Below are positions 33,277-41,243 of a stretch of 64,000 bases of DNA, in pieces; the stretch's first letter is position 1, and every line of letters begins with the position of its first letter. This stretch comes from Actinomycetota bacterium. GTDB lineage: Bacteria; Actinomycetota; Geothermincolia; Geothermincolales; RBG-13-55-18. The position numbers and the translations under genes were made by a program. A model generated the notes under the pieces. The model saw only the letters and a program-made list of their open reading frames with translations. It did not search any database and had not been told where the DNA came from. The stretch spans positions 62,001-126,000 of the forward strand of contig JACIXD010000011.1 of assembly GCA_014360645.1 (NCBI GenBank), written 5' to 3'.

Positions 33277-34410
33277 CTACGCGCCGGCCTCCCTCCTCTC
33301 CGGGTCGGATCTCTCCTCCCGGCGCCTGTGCAGCCGCAACACCGGGTAACATATGCCCCCCGCCAGGGTACACAACCAGAAGCTGAAGAAGCGGAAGCCG
33401 AGCACCGCCGTGGCCAGCACCTCCTTGGGGTAGCCGAAGGCGTAGAGGGTCGCCCCCAGGCTGACCTCGAAGACCCCCAGTCCTGCCGGGGTGAGGGGGA
33501 GGCTGCCCATGATGTCCGCGATGGTGTAGCAGATCAGAAGAATACCGGGGTTTATGGGATGCCCGATGGCCACGAACACCGTATACAGGCAGGCCATGTC
33601 GAAGAGCCAGAACCCCAGCCCCAGGGCTCCGGTGCGCAGGGCGTTGCGGCGGTGGGCGAAGATCTCCGTGAGGTAGGCGACGGTCTCGTCCACCTTTCTC
33701 TCCAGCCCGCTCACCTCCACCCCGCGCAGAAGCCGCAGGCGCTGCGCGGCGCGGAGAAGGATGCCCGCGAGTCGCTTGAGTGTCCGCGGGTTGCGCACCA
33801 GAAAGACGCAGGCGGCCATGAAGATGAGGGCGCCGCCGGCGATGGAGAGCGCGCTCACGTCATAGGCGAAGGGCAGCCGGCCGGTTAGCAGGGAGAGCAG
33901 GAGTCCCGCGGCCAGGAGCACTATGAGGGCGGCGGAGTAGATGATGTAGGCGGCCCCAAGGGCCTTTACCGTGAGCGCCCTCCCCACCCCTTCCCTCCTC
34001 AGTTCCCGGTAGTTCAGGTAAACGGTGCCGGCGTTGCCCCCCGGCACCACGTGTCCGAAGGCGTAGGCGCTCATGTAGATGAGGGAGACGCGCGGAAAGG
34101 AGAGCGTGCCGCCCCCTATACTGAGCACCTCGTGGTAAAGGCGGCACACGGAGAGCATGGAGAGGGTCTCCAGGGCTAGGGCCACCGGCACGAGGAGAAA
34201 ATTGGCGTCCCGCACCACCGCCAGCATCTCCCGGTCGCCGATGAACTTCGGCACCAGGTAGTAGAGGCCCACTCCCAGCCAGAGCACCACGAGGACGTTC
34301 CCCGCCAGGCGCCATCCGCCCCGCGGGACATACGCCTCCCGCGACTCCGGGACCGCGTCGTCGCTCTCCGCGGCAAAAGCTCCGGAAACGTGGTCCGCAC
34401 CCTCCCTCAT
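33277..34410 (-). CDS. flippase-like membrane protein (UPF0104/AglD family)
   Basis: A 377-aa polytopic protein. ATG 34410 follows GGAGG by seven bases. About eight hydrophobic segments are visible, beginning at NVLVVLWLGVGLYYLV. The family signature is present: HVVPGGNAGTVYLNYRELRR in the middle and DIMGSLPLTPAGLGVFEVSL near the C-terminus. These features match the lysylphosphatidylglycerol-synthase transmembrane/UPF0104 family, which moves lipids or lipid-linked sugars across the membrane. No catalytic domain is attached, so only a flippase-like role is likely. Confidence 0.85.
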   Translation of the reverse strand: MREGADHVSGAFAAESDDAVPESREAYVPRGGWRLAGNVLVVLWLGVGLYYLVPKFIGDREMLAVVRDANFLLVPVALALETLSMLSVCRLYHEVLSIGGGTLSFPRVSLIYMSAYAFGHVVPGGNAGTVYLNYRELRREGVGRALTVKALGAAYIIYSAALIVLLAAGLLLSLLTGRLPFAYDVSALSIAGGALIFMAACVFLVRNPRTLKRLAGILLRAAQRLRLLRGVEVSGLERKVDETVAYLTEIFAHRRNALRTGALGLGFWLFDMACLYTVFVAIGHPINPGILLICYTIADIMGSLPLTPAGLGVFEVSLGATLYAFGYPKEVLATAVLGFRFFSFWLCTLAGGICYPVLRLHRRREERSDPERREAGA

Positions 34411-34465
34411 CCTCAATCCTCCGGACAGTTCTCCCCATCAGCGGCCTTGCCCCGCCCCCGTGAAA

Positions 34466-34790
34466 CGGCCTCGTCGGAGAGCTGGGGAACATCCATGGCT
34501 CGTCCTTCGCCGCCGTCTTCCCTCACCGGCCTTCCCCGCGCAGGGATCAACGGTGCCGATCCCCCTGCTGATCCTGTGCCCATCCCGCCTTTCCCGCCTG
34601 CGGGGAACGATCGTATCCCTCACGCACGTGAGGTCGAACCCCGGGACGGCCATACCCGCGCGGGGAAAGCCGGCATCCGACATTGCAGACCCAACACGCG
34701 GCGTCCTGCCTTCACGGCTCGCGGGGACAGCCGGTTCCGCGACGGCAGGAGTATCTGCCCGCTGGCGCATCCGGACGCCGGAAACACCAA
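34466..34790. CRISPR. decayed CRISPR-like array, type I-E-like, six degenerate units
   Basis: Units resembling CGGCCTTCCCCGCGC..GGGGAA recur near 34466, 34527, 34586, 34647, 34706 and 34762, giving steps of about 61, 59, 61, 59 and 56 bp. The shared core is a C-rich arm, a GC centre and GGGGA(A/C), like reverse-oriented type I-E repeats, but units differ at many positions. The block fills the divergent gap between the flippase-like gene and FmdB (34411-35040). No cas gene is present. Random GC-rich similarity remains possible. Confidence 0.4.
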
Positions 34791-35040
34791 CTATCATAGC
34801 ATCACCGGTGGCGAGGAATCCTTAAAGGGAGCTGTCCCGAAGCCATTCCGAGCGCCTCTGGAAGCCTGCTCCCGCCGGGCGACCCTCCGGGTGAGAGGGC
34901 CACAGGACATGGCCCCCGGCCTCGTGCCGGGCATGAGCGCCGTCAGGGCCGGCCTTTCTGCCCTGCATTATTATTGAAAAGGACTTGTCTAACATGTATA
35001 TTTTGTAATGCCGAGAACAACGCTGTGAGAGGTGATGAAG

Positions 35041-35301
35041 ATGCCCACATACGACTACAAGTGCGCCGAGTGCAGCGATGTCTTCGAGGTCGTCCACGCG
35101 GTGGACGATGAAGTGGAGAGCTGCCCCAAGTGCGGGGGCAGGGTACGCCGGGTGTTCCACCCCGTGGGGATAATCTTCAAGGGATCGGGCTTCTACAAGA
35201 CGGACTCGCGCAAGGCCTCGGACAACGGGGGGGACAAGGCGGGTGAGGGGAGCGCCGCCAAAGAGCCGGAGAAATCCGCCGCCGGGGTTTCCGAGGACTG
35301 A
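35041..35301 (+). CDS. FmdB-family zinc-ribbon protein
   Basis: An 86-aa protein from ATG 35041, eight bases after GAGAGG. MPTYDYKCAECSDVFEVVHA and CPKCGGRVRRVFHP make a CxxC...CxxC zinc ribbon, followed by GIIFKGSGFYKTD, which is the standard FmdB end. The tail is low-complexity and acidic. FmdB proteins are small predicted regulators of uncertain target. It is the first gene of a run with the MTAP-like and M50 genes. Confidence 0.88.
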   Translation: MPTYDYKCAECSDVFEVVHAVDDEVESCPKCGGRVRRVFHPVGIIFKGSGFYKTDSRKASDNGGDKAGEGSAAKEPEKSAAGVSED

Positions 35302-35367
35302 TCCCCAGGCCGCGGCGTCCGGTTCCCTGCGGACTTCGAATACCGTGATCCGATCGGAGGAGGACTT

Positions 35368-36198
35368 ATGCAGCTTCCACGGGTGAGCATCGGCATCTTC
35401 GGGGGCTCCGGTTTCTATTCGCTCCTGAAGAAGGCCAACAGTTACGCCGTGCATACTCCCTACGGTTCGCCCAGCGACCGCTTCGTGGTGGGAGAGCTCA
35501 ACGGCGTGCTGGTGGTCTTCCTCCCCCGTCACGGACGTCACCACCAGTTTCCTCCCCACCGCATAAATTACCGGGCCAACCTCTGGGGCATGAAGGAGTT
35601 CGGGGTGGAACGCATCATCTCCCCCGGCGCCTGCGGCTCCCTGCAGCGCGAGATCCCGCCGGGTACCTTCGTCCTCTGCGACCAGTTCGTGGACCGCTCG
35701 GGCCGCCAGGACTGCACCTTCTACGACGGGCCGGCCGCGGTGCACATAAGCTGCTCCGAGCCCTACTGCCCGGCGATGCGCGCGGCGTGCGCAGAGACGG
35801 CGGCGCGACTCGGCATCCCGTGCCGCAACGGTGGCACGGCGGTGATCATCAACGGCCCGCGTTTCAGCACCCGCGCGGAGAGCAAATGGTACCATTCCCA
35901 GGGTTGGGACGTCATCAACATGACCCAGTACCCCGAGGTAGTGCTGGCACGGGAGCTGGGCATGTGCTACCTCAACATATCCCTGGTCACCGACTGGGAC
36001 GTGTGGATAGCCGACGAGGAAGGGGTGAAAACGGTGACCGCCGAGGAGGTGGGCCGCGTGTTCAAGCAGAACAACGAGCAGCTGCTCGTGCTCCTGGAGG
36101 AACTGCTGCCGGCCATCTCCGGGGATCTGTCCTGCGACTGCCCCGCCATGCTCGAGGAGGCCACCATCAGCCCCATCGAGATCGTGGAGCACTTCTGA
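35368..36198 (+). CDS. mtnP: S-methyl-5'-thioadenosine phosphorylase-like nucleoside phosphorylase
   Basis: A 276-aa purine nucleoside phosphorylase-fold enzyme of the MTAP branch. It starts IGIFGGSGFYSLL. FLPRHGRHHQFPPHRINYRA is the phosphate/substrate region, INGPRFSTRAESKWY follows, and NMTQYPEVVLARELGMCYLN with LVTDWDVW holds the base-binding Asp. MTAP phosphorolyses methylthioadenosine in methionine salvage; some relatives use methylthioinosine or 6-oxopurine nucleosides, and the Asp here favours an adenine-type base. Length is normal. Confidence 0.88.
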   Translation: MQLPRVSIGIFGGSGFYSLLKKANSYAVHTPYGSPSDRFVVGELNGVLVVFLPRHGRHHQFPPHRINYRANLWGMKEFGVERIISPGACGSLQREIPPGTFVLCDQFVDRSGRQDCTFYDGPAAVHISCSEPYCPAMRAACAETAARLGIPCRNGGTAVIINGPRFSTRAESKWYHSQGWDVINMTQYPEVVLARELGMCYLNISLVTDWDVWIADEEGVKTVTAEEVGRVFKQNNEQLLVLLEELLPAISGDLSCDCPAMLEEATISPIEIVEHF

Positions 36199-36213
36199 CC
36201 AGAGCAGCGCGCG

Positions 36214-37341
36214 GTGATCCCCCGTAAAGGTTTCCGCATCGCGAGGTTCCGGGGGGTCGACGTATATCTCCACTGGAGCTGGTTCATCGTCTTCGCCCTC
36301 CTCCTCTGGGTGGTCATCCAGTTCTTCCAGCTCAACAGGGACTCCTCGCCCGCCGCCTACCTGCCCATTTCCTTCGCCACCACCATCCTCTTTTTCGCCT
36401 CCGTCCTCTTGCACGAGCTGTCCCATTCCATGGTGGCCCTGCGCAACGACATCCCCATCCTCCGCATCACCCTCTTCGTCTTCGGGGGCGTGGCCCAGAT
36501 GGGAGGAGACGTGACCTCTCCGGGGGTGGAGTTCAAGATGGCGGTGGCGGGGCCGCTGTGCTCCTACCTCCTCTGCCTCCTCTTCGGGGGCGCCTCCTAT
36601 CTGTCCGGCCTGGCGGGAGCGGGCACCGTATCCTACGGCTTCATGCTGCTCTCGGCGGTCAATTTCGGCCTGGGCACCTTCAACCTCGTGCCGGGCTTTC
36701 CCCTCGACGGGGGCAGGATACTGCGCTCCCTGCTCTGGCATCACTGGGGCGACCTGGAGAGGAGCACCCGCGCCGCCAGCCGTCTCGGGGAGGGAGTAGG
36801 GGCCGTCCTGGCGACTTGTGGGGTGTCGCTATTCGTGGCGGACATCATCCGGGGGGGAAACGAGTACCTCTTCGCAAGCGTATGGTTCACCCTCATCGGA
36901 CTCTTCCTCATCCAGGCGGCGGCGAGCAGCTACCGACAGGTGAGGATGCGCGTTTCCCTCGCCGGACTGCGTGCCGGCGACCTGCTGCGCCCGGGGGTGC
37001 CGGCCGTCGATGCCTCCTCCACCCTGGAGGAGGTCTTCCGGGTCCACCTCCAGCGGGCCCCGTCGAGCGTGGTGCCCGTACTGCGGCAGGGCAGGCTCGC
37101 GGGAAGCGTGGGGATGCCGCAGATACGCCCCGTGAGACCGGAGCTCTGGAGCGAGACCCCCGTCGCCTCCGTGGCCAGACCGCTCCGGGAAGGGGAGACG
37201 ACCGCCGCGGATGCGCCCCTCTTCGAGGCCTTTCTCCTCATGGAGCGGGCGGGGAAAGACTTCCTCTGGGTGACGGACGAAGGTCGCCTTGCGGGCATCC
37301 TGCTCAAGGAGGACGTGCGCAGGGTGGCCGACCGTGAATGA
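36214..37341 (+). CDS. site-2 protease family (M50) membrane protease with C-terminal CBS-like region
   Basis: A 375-aa protein from GTG 36214, 16 bp after the previous stop. It has six or so membrane spans. The zinc motif is in LLHELSHSMVALRN (HExxH), and NLVPGFPLDGGRILRSLLWH carries the third ligand Asp. A C-terminal region from about 250 looks like a pair of weak CBS motifs (AGDLLRPGVPAVDAS and FLWVTDEGRLAGILLKED). M50 proteases with CBS domains cleave membrane substrates such as anti-sigma factors. The substrate is unknown. Confidence 0.9.
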   Translation: MIPRKGFRIARFRGVDVYLHWSWFIVFALLLWVVIQFFQLNRDSSPAAYLPISFATTILFFASVLLHELSHSMVALRNDIPILRITLFVFGGVAQMGGDVTSPGVEFKMAVAGPLCSYLLCLLFGGASYLSGLAGAGTVSYGFMLLSAVNFGLGTFNLVPGFPLDGGRILRSLLWHHWGDLERSTRAASRLGEGVGAVLATCGVSLFVADIIRGGNEYLFASVWFTLIGLFLIQAAASSYRQVRMRVSLAGLRAGDLLRPGVPAVDASSTLEEVFRVHLQRAPSSVVPVLRQGRLAGSVGMPQIRPVRPELWSETPVASVARPLREGETTAADAPLFEAFLLMERAGKDFLWVTDEGRLAGILLKEDVRRVADRE

Positions 37342-37454
37342 GGCTGAGGGTCCATTCTGCATCCTTCCACCCCCGTCTCACGCCATCCGTAGCTCCTCAT
37401 CCGCACCCACCGCGTATGCCCTGGTCACCGTTCCCGGCACGGGCTCGGTCATCT

Positions 37455-37656
37455 CCGGGCGGCAGAGGGGAACCTGCGCATATGTTCCTATCTTTTCCAG
37501 ATAACGGCGCGGCGGCCATCACGTGCCCCTTCTCATGTCACGGCATAGACCATTGCCGGGCGGCAGCGAGGTCCCAGCGCGGCCTCCGCCTGCTTTCCAG
37601 GCAAAGACGCGGCGGCCATCCCGCGCTCCGCCCCGGGGCGGGCTCCCCCTCCCAAG
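37455..37656. repeat. degenerate ~101-bp tandem duplication
   Basis: CCGGGCGGCAG starts at 37455 and again at 37556. TTTCCAG followed by a GCGCGGCGGCCATC-type block recurs 100 bp apart (near 37494 and 37594). A weaker third copy of the second block may occur near 37687. The region 37342-37936 otherwise holds only the promoter at 37787. Confidence 0.6.
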
Positions 37657-37786
37657 TGCGCAGGGGCCGGCGGCCCGACCCGTGGGCTTTCCCGCGTCCC
37701 GACGCGGTAGTCATGCCGCGCGGCGTTCCCCGCTCGAGCCTTTTCCTTTCCTACCGTCGGAAAATGATTTGCCGATGGGGTTGGGA

Positions 37787-37792
37787 TATAAT
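37787..37792 (+). promoter_or_regulatory. TATAAT -10 element upstream of the FabK-like gene
   Basis: A perfect TATAAT 145 bases before the ATG at 37937, with no good -35. It implies a 5' leader of about 135 nt. Confidence 0.4.
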
Positions 37793-37936
37793 TAGGCGTG
37801 GCCGCGACGCCCCGTGCAGCGACCAAAGCCGTCCGGGTCGGGACGTCGGCATCCTGAAGGCGAGGATGTCTTCTTTCCTCCGTCCTTTCAGGGAGGGACA
37901 GTCAAACCGCATCAGTCGAGAGGAAGGAGCATCGCG

Positions 37937-38986
37937 ATGAAGACGAAGATCACCGAGATCCTGGGGATAGAGCACCCCATCCTGCTCTCCGGCATGAGCT
38001 GGATAAGCGTCCCCAAGATGGTGGCGGCGGTCTCGGAAGCAGGAGGCCTCGGGCTCCTCGCCACCGGGGTCCTAGACGCGGACGAGACCCGCGCCGCGGT
38101 GAGGGAGGTCCGCAGCCTGACCGACAAGCCCTTCGGCGCCAACGTCTCCCTGCTCTTTCCCGGCGCCGCCCAGAACGCCGCGGTGCTCCTGGAGGAAAAG
38201 GTGCCGGTGATCAACTTCTCCCTGGGCAAGGGAGACTGGATCGTGCAGGCCGCCCACGAATACGGGGGCAAGGTGCTGGCCACGGTGACCAACCTGCGCC
38301 ACGCCAGGCGCGCCCAGGATTACGGCTGTGACGGGGTCATAGCCACCGGCAACGAGGCGGCCGCCCACGGCGAGCAGGTGACCACCTTCTGCCTCGTGCC
38401 CAGCCTGGCCTCCGGCCTCGACATACCGGTCATCGCCGCCGGCGGGGTGGGCGACGGCAGGGGGCTCGCCGCCGCCCTGGCCCTGGGGGCGGAGGGTGTG
38501 GCCATGGGCACGCGCCTCATGACCACGGTGGAGAGCCCCCTGCACCAGAACTTCAAGCAGCTCTCTCTGGAGAAGGACGTCTATGACACCCTCTACTCCA
38601 AGAACTTCGACGGCCTGTGGTGCCGGGTCCTCGACACCCCCGCGGCGCGCAAGGCCATCAAGCACGGGCTGACCCCCCTCGACCTGCTGAGGGCCATCCC
38701 CAACTCGCGCGCCATCGCCAAGATGCTGAAACTCCCCTATTACAAGCTCTTCATCGGGGTGCTGGCGTCGGGGTGGGAGAACGCCCGGCAACTGGCTTTC
38801 ATGGCCAACGCCTTCAAGCAGATCCGTGTGGCCACCGAGAACGGGGACGTGGAGAACGGCGTCCTGCCCGTGGGCCAGGTCACCGGCCTGCTGCACGACA
38901 TCCCCACCGTCAAGGAGGTCATCGAGAGGACGGTCAGGGAGGCGGAGGAGGTCATCAAGAGCCTAGGGGAGAAGGCCGCGGGCTAG
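37937..38986 (+). CDS. nitronate monooxygenase / FabK-like FMN oxidoreductase
   Basis: A 349-aa FMN barrel protein starting at ATG 37937 behind AGGAAGGAG. EHPILLSGMSWISVPKMVAA, GGLGLLATGVLD, NVSLLFPG, PVIAAGGVGDGRGLAAALAL and GAEGVAMGTRLM are the typical motifs. The family covers nitronate monooxygenases, which oxidise propionate-3-nitronate, and FabK enoyl-ACP reductases, and these cannot be separated safely here. It stands alone and ends in a strong terminator. Confidence 0.85.
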   Translation: MKTKITEILGIEHPILLSGMSWISVPKMVAAVSEAGGLGLLATGVLDADETRAAVREVRSLTDKPFGANVSLLFPGAAQNAAVLLEEKVPVINFSLGKGDWIVQAAHEYGGKVLATVTNLRHARRAQDYGCDGVIATGNEAAAHGEQVTTFCLVPSLASGLDIPVIAAGGVGDGRGLAAALALGAEGVAMGTRLMTTVESPLHQNFKQLSLEKDVYDTLYSKNFDGLWCRVLDTPAARKAIKHGLTPLDLLRAIPNSRAIAKMLKLPYYKLFIGVLASGWENARQLAFMANAFKQIRVATENGDVENGVLPVGQVTGLLHDIPTVKEVIERTVREAEEVIKSLGEKAAG

Positions 38987-39025
38987 AACGAGCCTCCCCT
39001 TTCCGCCGTCCGCGCACGACATCCG

Positions 39026-39052
39026 GCGCCCGCATCTGCGGGCGCTTTTTTT
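39026..39052 (+). terminator. intrinsic terminator of the FabK-like gene
   Basis: GCGCCCGC (39026-39033) and GCGGGCGC (39038-39045) form a perfect 8-bp stem with an ATCT loop, followed at once by seven Ts. It lies 40 bp after the stop. Confidence 0.92.
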
Positions 39053-39261
39053 ATCGTGGCTGGCGAGGCGGCAGGTGAAGGGCTCAACATCACTTTTCTC
39101 CACTGTGCACGCTCAACCCGGACCCCGCTACGGTCCTCCATCGGGGTCGCCTCCGGGAGCAAAAGGAGATGGCTATGGTCTTGCATGCGGGGCGGTTCAT
39201 GCGTCGGAAGCCGTACGCTCACCGCCGGAGGCGGCAAAGAGGGCCTTTTCCGCCCGAAGTC

Positions 39262-39290
39262 TTGTATATAAGTTAAGTATGTTATATAAT
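39262..39290 (+). promoter_or_regulatory. consensus promoter with leaderless spacing for the E1-like gene
   Basis: TTGTAT (39262-39267) and TATAAT (39285-39290) are exactly 17 bp apart. The ATG follows seven bases after the -10, so the predicted transcript begins at the start codon. No ribosome site is present. Confidence 0.75.
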
Positions 39291-39297
39291 CTTTTAC

Positions 39298-40134
39298 ATG
39301 GACGGCGGACTGCATGAGATGCTCGCGGCAAAAGCTCGCAAGGGCGAGGGCATGGCCTATCCCCTCATCGACCTGCAGCAGGTGAGGGAGATAGCGGACA
39401 TCACCGGCATGAGCCCGCGAGAAGTGGAGGAAGCAGCCCTCGCGGCGAGGATCGTCCCCCTCCGCTACCAGCGCAACATCGGCACCATCGGCCTGGAAGG
39501 GCAGTTGAGACTGCTCCGCTCGCGTGTGGGGATCTGCGGCATGGGAGGACTGGGCGGCTACGTGGCGGAGGAGCTGGCGCGCTTCGGCGTGGGCGGCCTT
39601 GTGCTGGTGGACGGCGATGTCTTCGAGGAGAGCAACCTCAACCGCCAGCTCATGTGCACGGAGGGGAACCTGGGCAGGCCGAAGGCGGAGGCGGCGGCAG
39701 AACGCGTGAGGGCGATCAACCGCGCCACCGATGTCTCCGTGGGCGGGAGGCTGACGACGCTGGAGGACGCGCTGGCACTCTTCGCCAAAACCGACGTGGT
39801 GGTGGACGCTCTGGACAACGTGACCGCGCGCCGCCTGCTGGAGGAGGCCTGCGGAAAGCTGGGCATCCCCTTTGTCCACGGGGCCATAGCGGGAAACACC
39901 GGCCAGGTGATGACCGTCTTTCCGGGAGACCCCGGGCTGAAGGCCCTCTATACCCCGGGCGGGGACCGGGGCGTGGAGGTGATCGAGGGCAATCCCCCCA
40001 CCACCCCCGCGCTGGTGGCCTCCCTGCAGGCGCAGGAGGTGGTGAAGGTCCTCTGCGGAGGGGAGACCATCCGCCACGGTTTACTGCTGGTGGACACCGC
40101 CGCGAACGTTTTCCAGTTCATTCCCCTGCGGTGA
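39298..40134 (+). CDS. ThiF/MoeB-type E1-like adenylyltransferase
   Basis: A 278-aa E1-like enzyme that would adenylate the C-terminus of a ubiquitin-like sulfur carrier (MoaD/ThiS type). VGICGMGGLGGYVAEELARF is the nucleotide loop and LVDGDVFEESNLNRQLMCTE contains the Asp/Asn/Arg catalytic set. DALDNVTARRLL and VHGAIAGNTGQVM follow. No CxxC zinc pairs are visible, unlike full MoeB. Residues 1-60 are an unusual N-terminal extension. The promoter implies leaderless translation from 39298. A MoaD-like partner is encoded at 46588. Confidence 0.88.
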   Translation: MDGGLHEMLAAKARKGEGMAYPLIDLQQVREIADITGMSPREVEEAALAARIVPLRYQRNIGTIGLEGQLRLLRSRVGICGMGGLGGYVAEELARFGVGGLVLVDGDVFEESNLNRQLMCTEGNLGRPKAEAAAERVRAINRATDVSVGGRLTTLEDALALFAKTDVVVDALDNVTARRLLEEACGKLGIPFVHGAIAGNTGQVMTVFPGDPGLKALYTPGGDRGVEVIEGNPPTTPALVASLQAQEVVKVLCGGETIRHGLLLVDTAANVFQFIPLR

Positions 40135-40476
40135 CTCGCAGCTCTCCCCGGATATGGCACCTTAAGGCCGTGCATACGCCGGGGCTTGAAGCGCGCGGGC
40201 AGCACAATCGAGCGCAATCACAGGGGGCGGTATCCCCTCGGCCGTACCCCCCGCCGGAGGATGGCGGCAGAGCCGGCACGGGAGCGCAAGGCGCCGTCGC
40301 AAACACCGTGACCTTGCCCCTTCGGGCCTCAGGGGGCAGGGGATTCGCCAGGGGGATACCGCCGTCGAGGTCGGCGTGAGGCAGCCTCCTGCCCTCCTCC
40401 GCCATCCCGGTGGGCGGGATGGTAAACAGCAGCGGCGGCCGGCGCTGAGCCGGCCGGACGAGAAAGGCGACCGCGG
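40135..40476. other. hairpin-rich intergenic region before the CpaB-like gene
   Basis: This 342-bp gap has no gene. It has GGCGGTATCCCC near 40215 with its reverse complement near 40351, a TGCCCC/GGGGCA-type stem near 40316-40337, CCATCCCG/CGGGATGG near 40402-40422, and GGCCGGC/GCCGGCC near 40437-40455 just before the start of cpaB. A structured 5' leader is possible. I do not recognise a riboswitch class. Confidence 0.4.
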
Positions 40477-41133
40477 ATGAAAAGATATCTCCTCCATTCT
40501 TCGCGCTTCTACCTCGCCCTGTCCGTGACCGCCGCCACCCTGGCCGCTCTCGCCCTTTTCCTGTTCCTGCGCGGCGTGCAGGCGCGCATGGCCAGGAGCG
40601 GGAGGCTGGTGCCGCTGGTGGTGGCGGCCAGGGAGCTGGCTCCGGGCGAGGTGATCGGCCCCGCCTCGCTGCGCGTGGTGGACTTCCCCGAAGGATACCT
40701 GCTTCCCGGCACCTTCACCGACCCCACAGAGGTGACGGGTTGCCTGGTGCGCGCGCCGCTGGGAGAAGGAGAGCCGCTGCTCGCGAGCGTCCTGCTCCCT
40801 CCCGGAGAGAGCGGTCTGGCGCATGCGGGTCTTGAAAGGGACTTCCGCGCCTTCCCCTTGCCCGCCGCCGCGGTGTCCTTCCCCGTCGGCGAGCTGCGAG
40901 AGGGCAGCCGCGTGGACGTCCTCGCCGTGCACGCGGACTCGGTGGAGCTCCTGCTGGAGAACGTGGAGGTGATCTGCGTGCACGGGGATGGACTCGGCCT
41001 CACCGAAGGCAACGGCCCGGTCGCGGCCGAATCCTCCGCCTGCATCCTCCTGAAGTTGACTCCGGAGGAGGCCTGCCGCCTGGCGGCCGCGCGCAAGGGC
41101 GGAGAGGTGGAGTTGCTGCTGCGCCCCGGCTGA
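40477..41133 (+). CDS. CpaB/RcpC-like SAF-domain protein
   Basis: A 218-aa protein with one N-terminal membrane span (about 10-30, LALSVTAATLAALALFLFLR). A SAF domain follows, with VPLVVAARELAPGEVIGPAS and GEPLLASVLLPPGE, then a beta-rich domain with VGELREGSRVDVLAVHAD. That is the CpaB/RcpC plan, a periplasmic component of Flp/Tad pili. No other tad genes adjoin, so the link to pili rests on the family. PilT at 17556 shows pili are plausible. Confidence 0.78.
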   Translation: MKRYLLHSSRFYLALSVTAATLAALALFLFLRGVQARMARSGRLVPLVVAARELAPGEVIGPASLRVVDFPEGYLLPGTFTDPTEVTGCLVRAPLGEGEPLLASVLLPPGESGLAHAGLERDFRAFPLPAAAVSFPVGELREGSRVDVLAVHADSVELLLENVEVICVHGDGLGLTEGNGPVAAESSACILLKLTPEEACRLAAARKGGEVELLLRPG

Positions 41134-41243
41134 TCCGTCTTGTTCCGCTCCATGCCCGCCTCATTCAACTCCTCGCCGCACCGGGCCGATAAATGAAACG
41201 CGAAAAAAGCAGGCGGGGCCGCGCGGCCCGGGGAGTGGATGAC

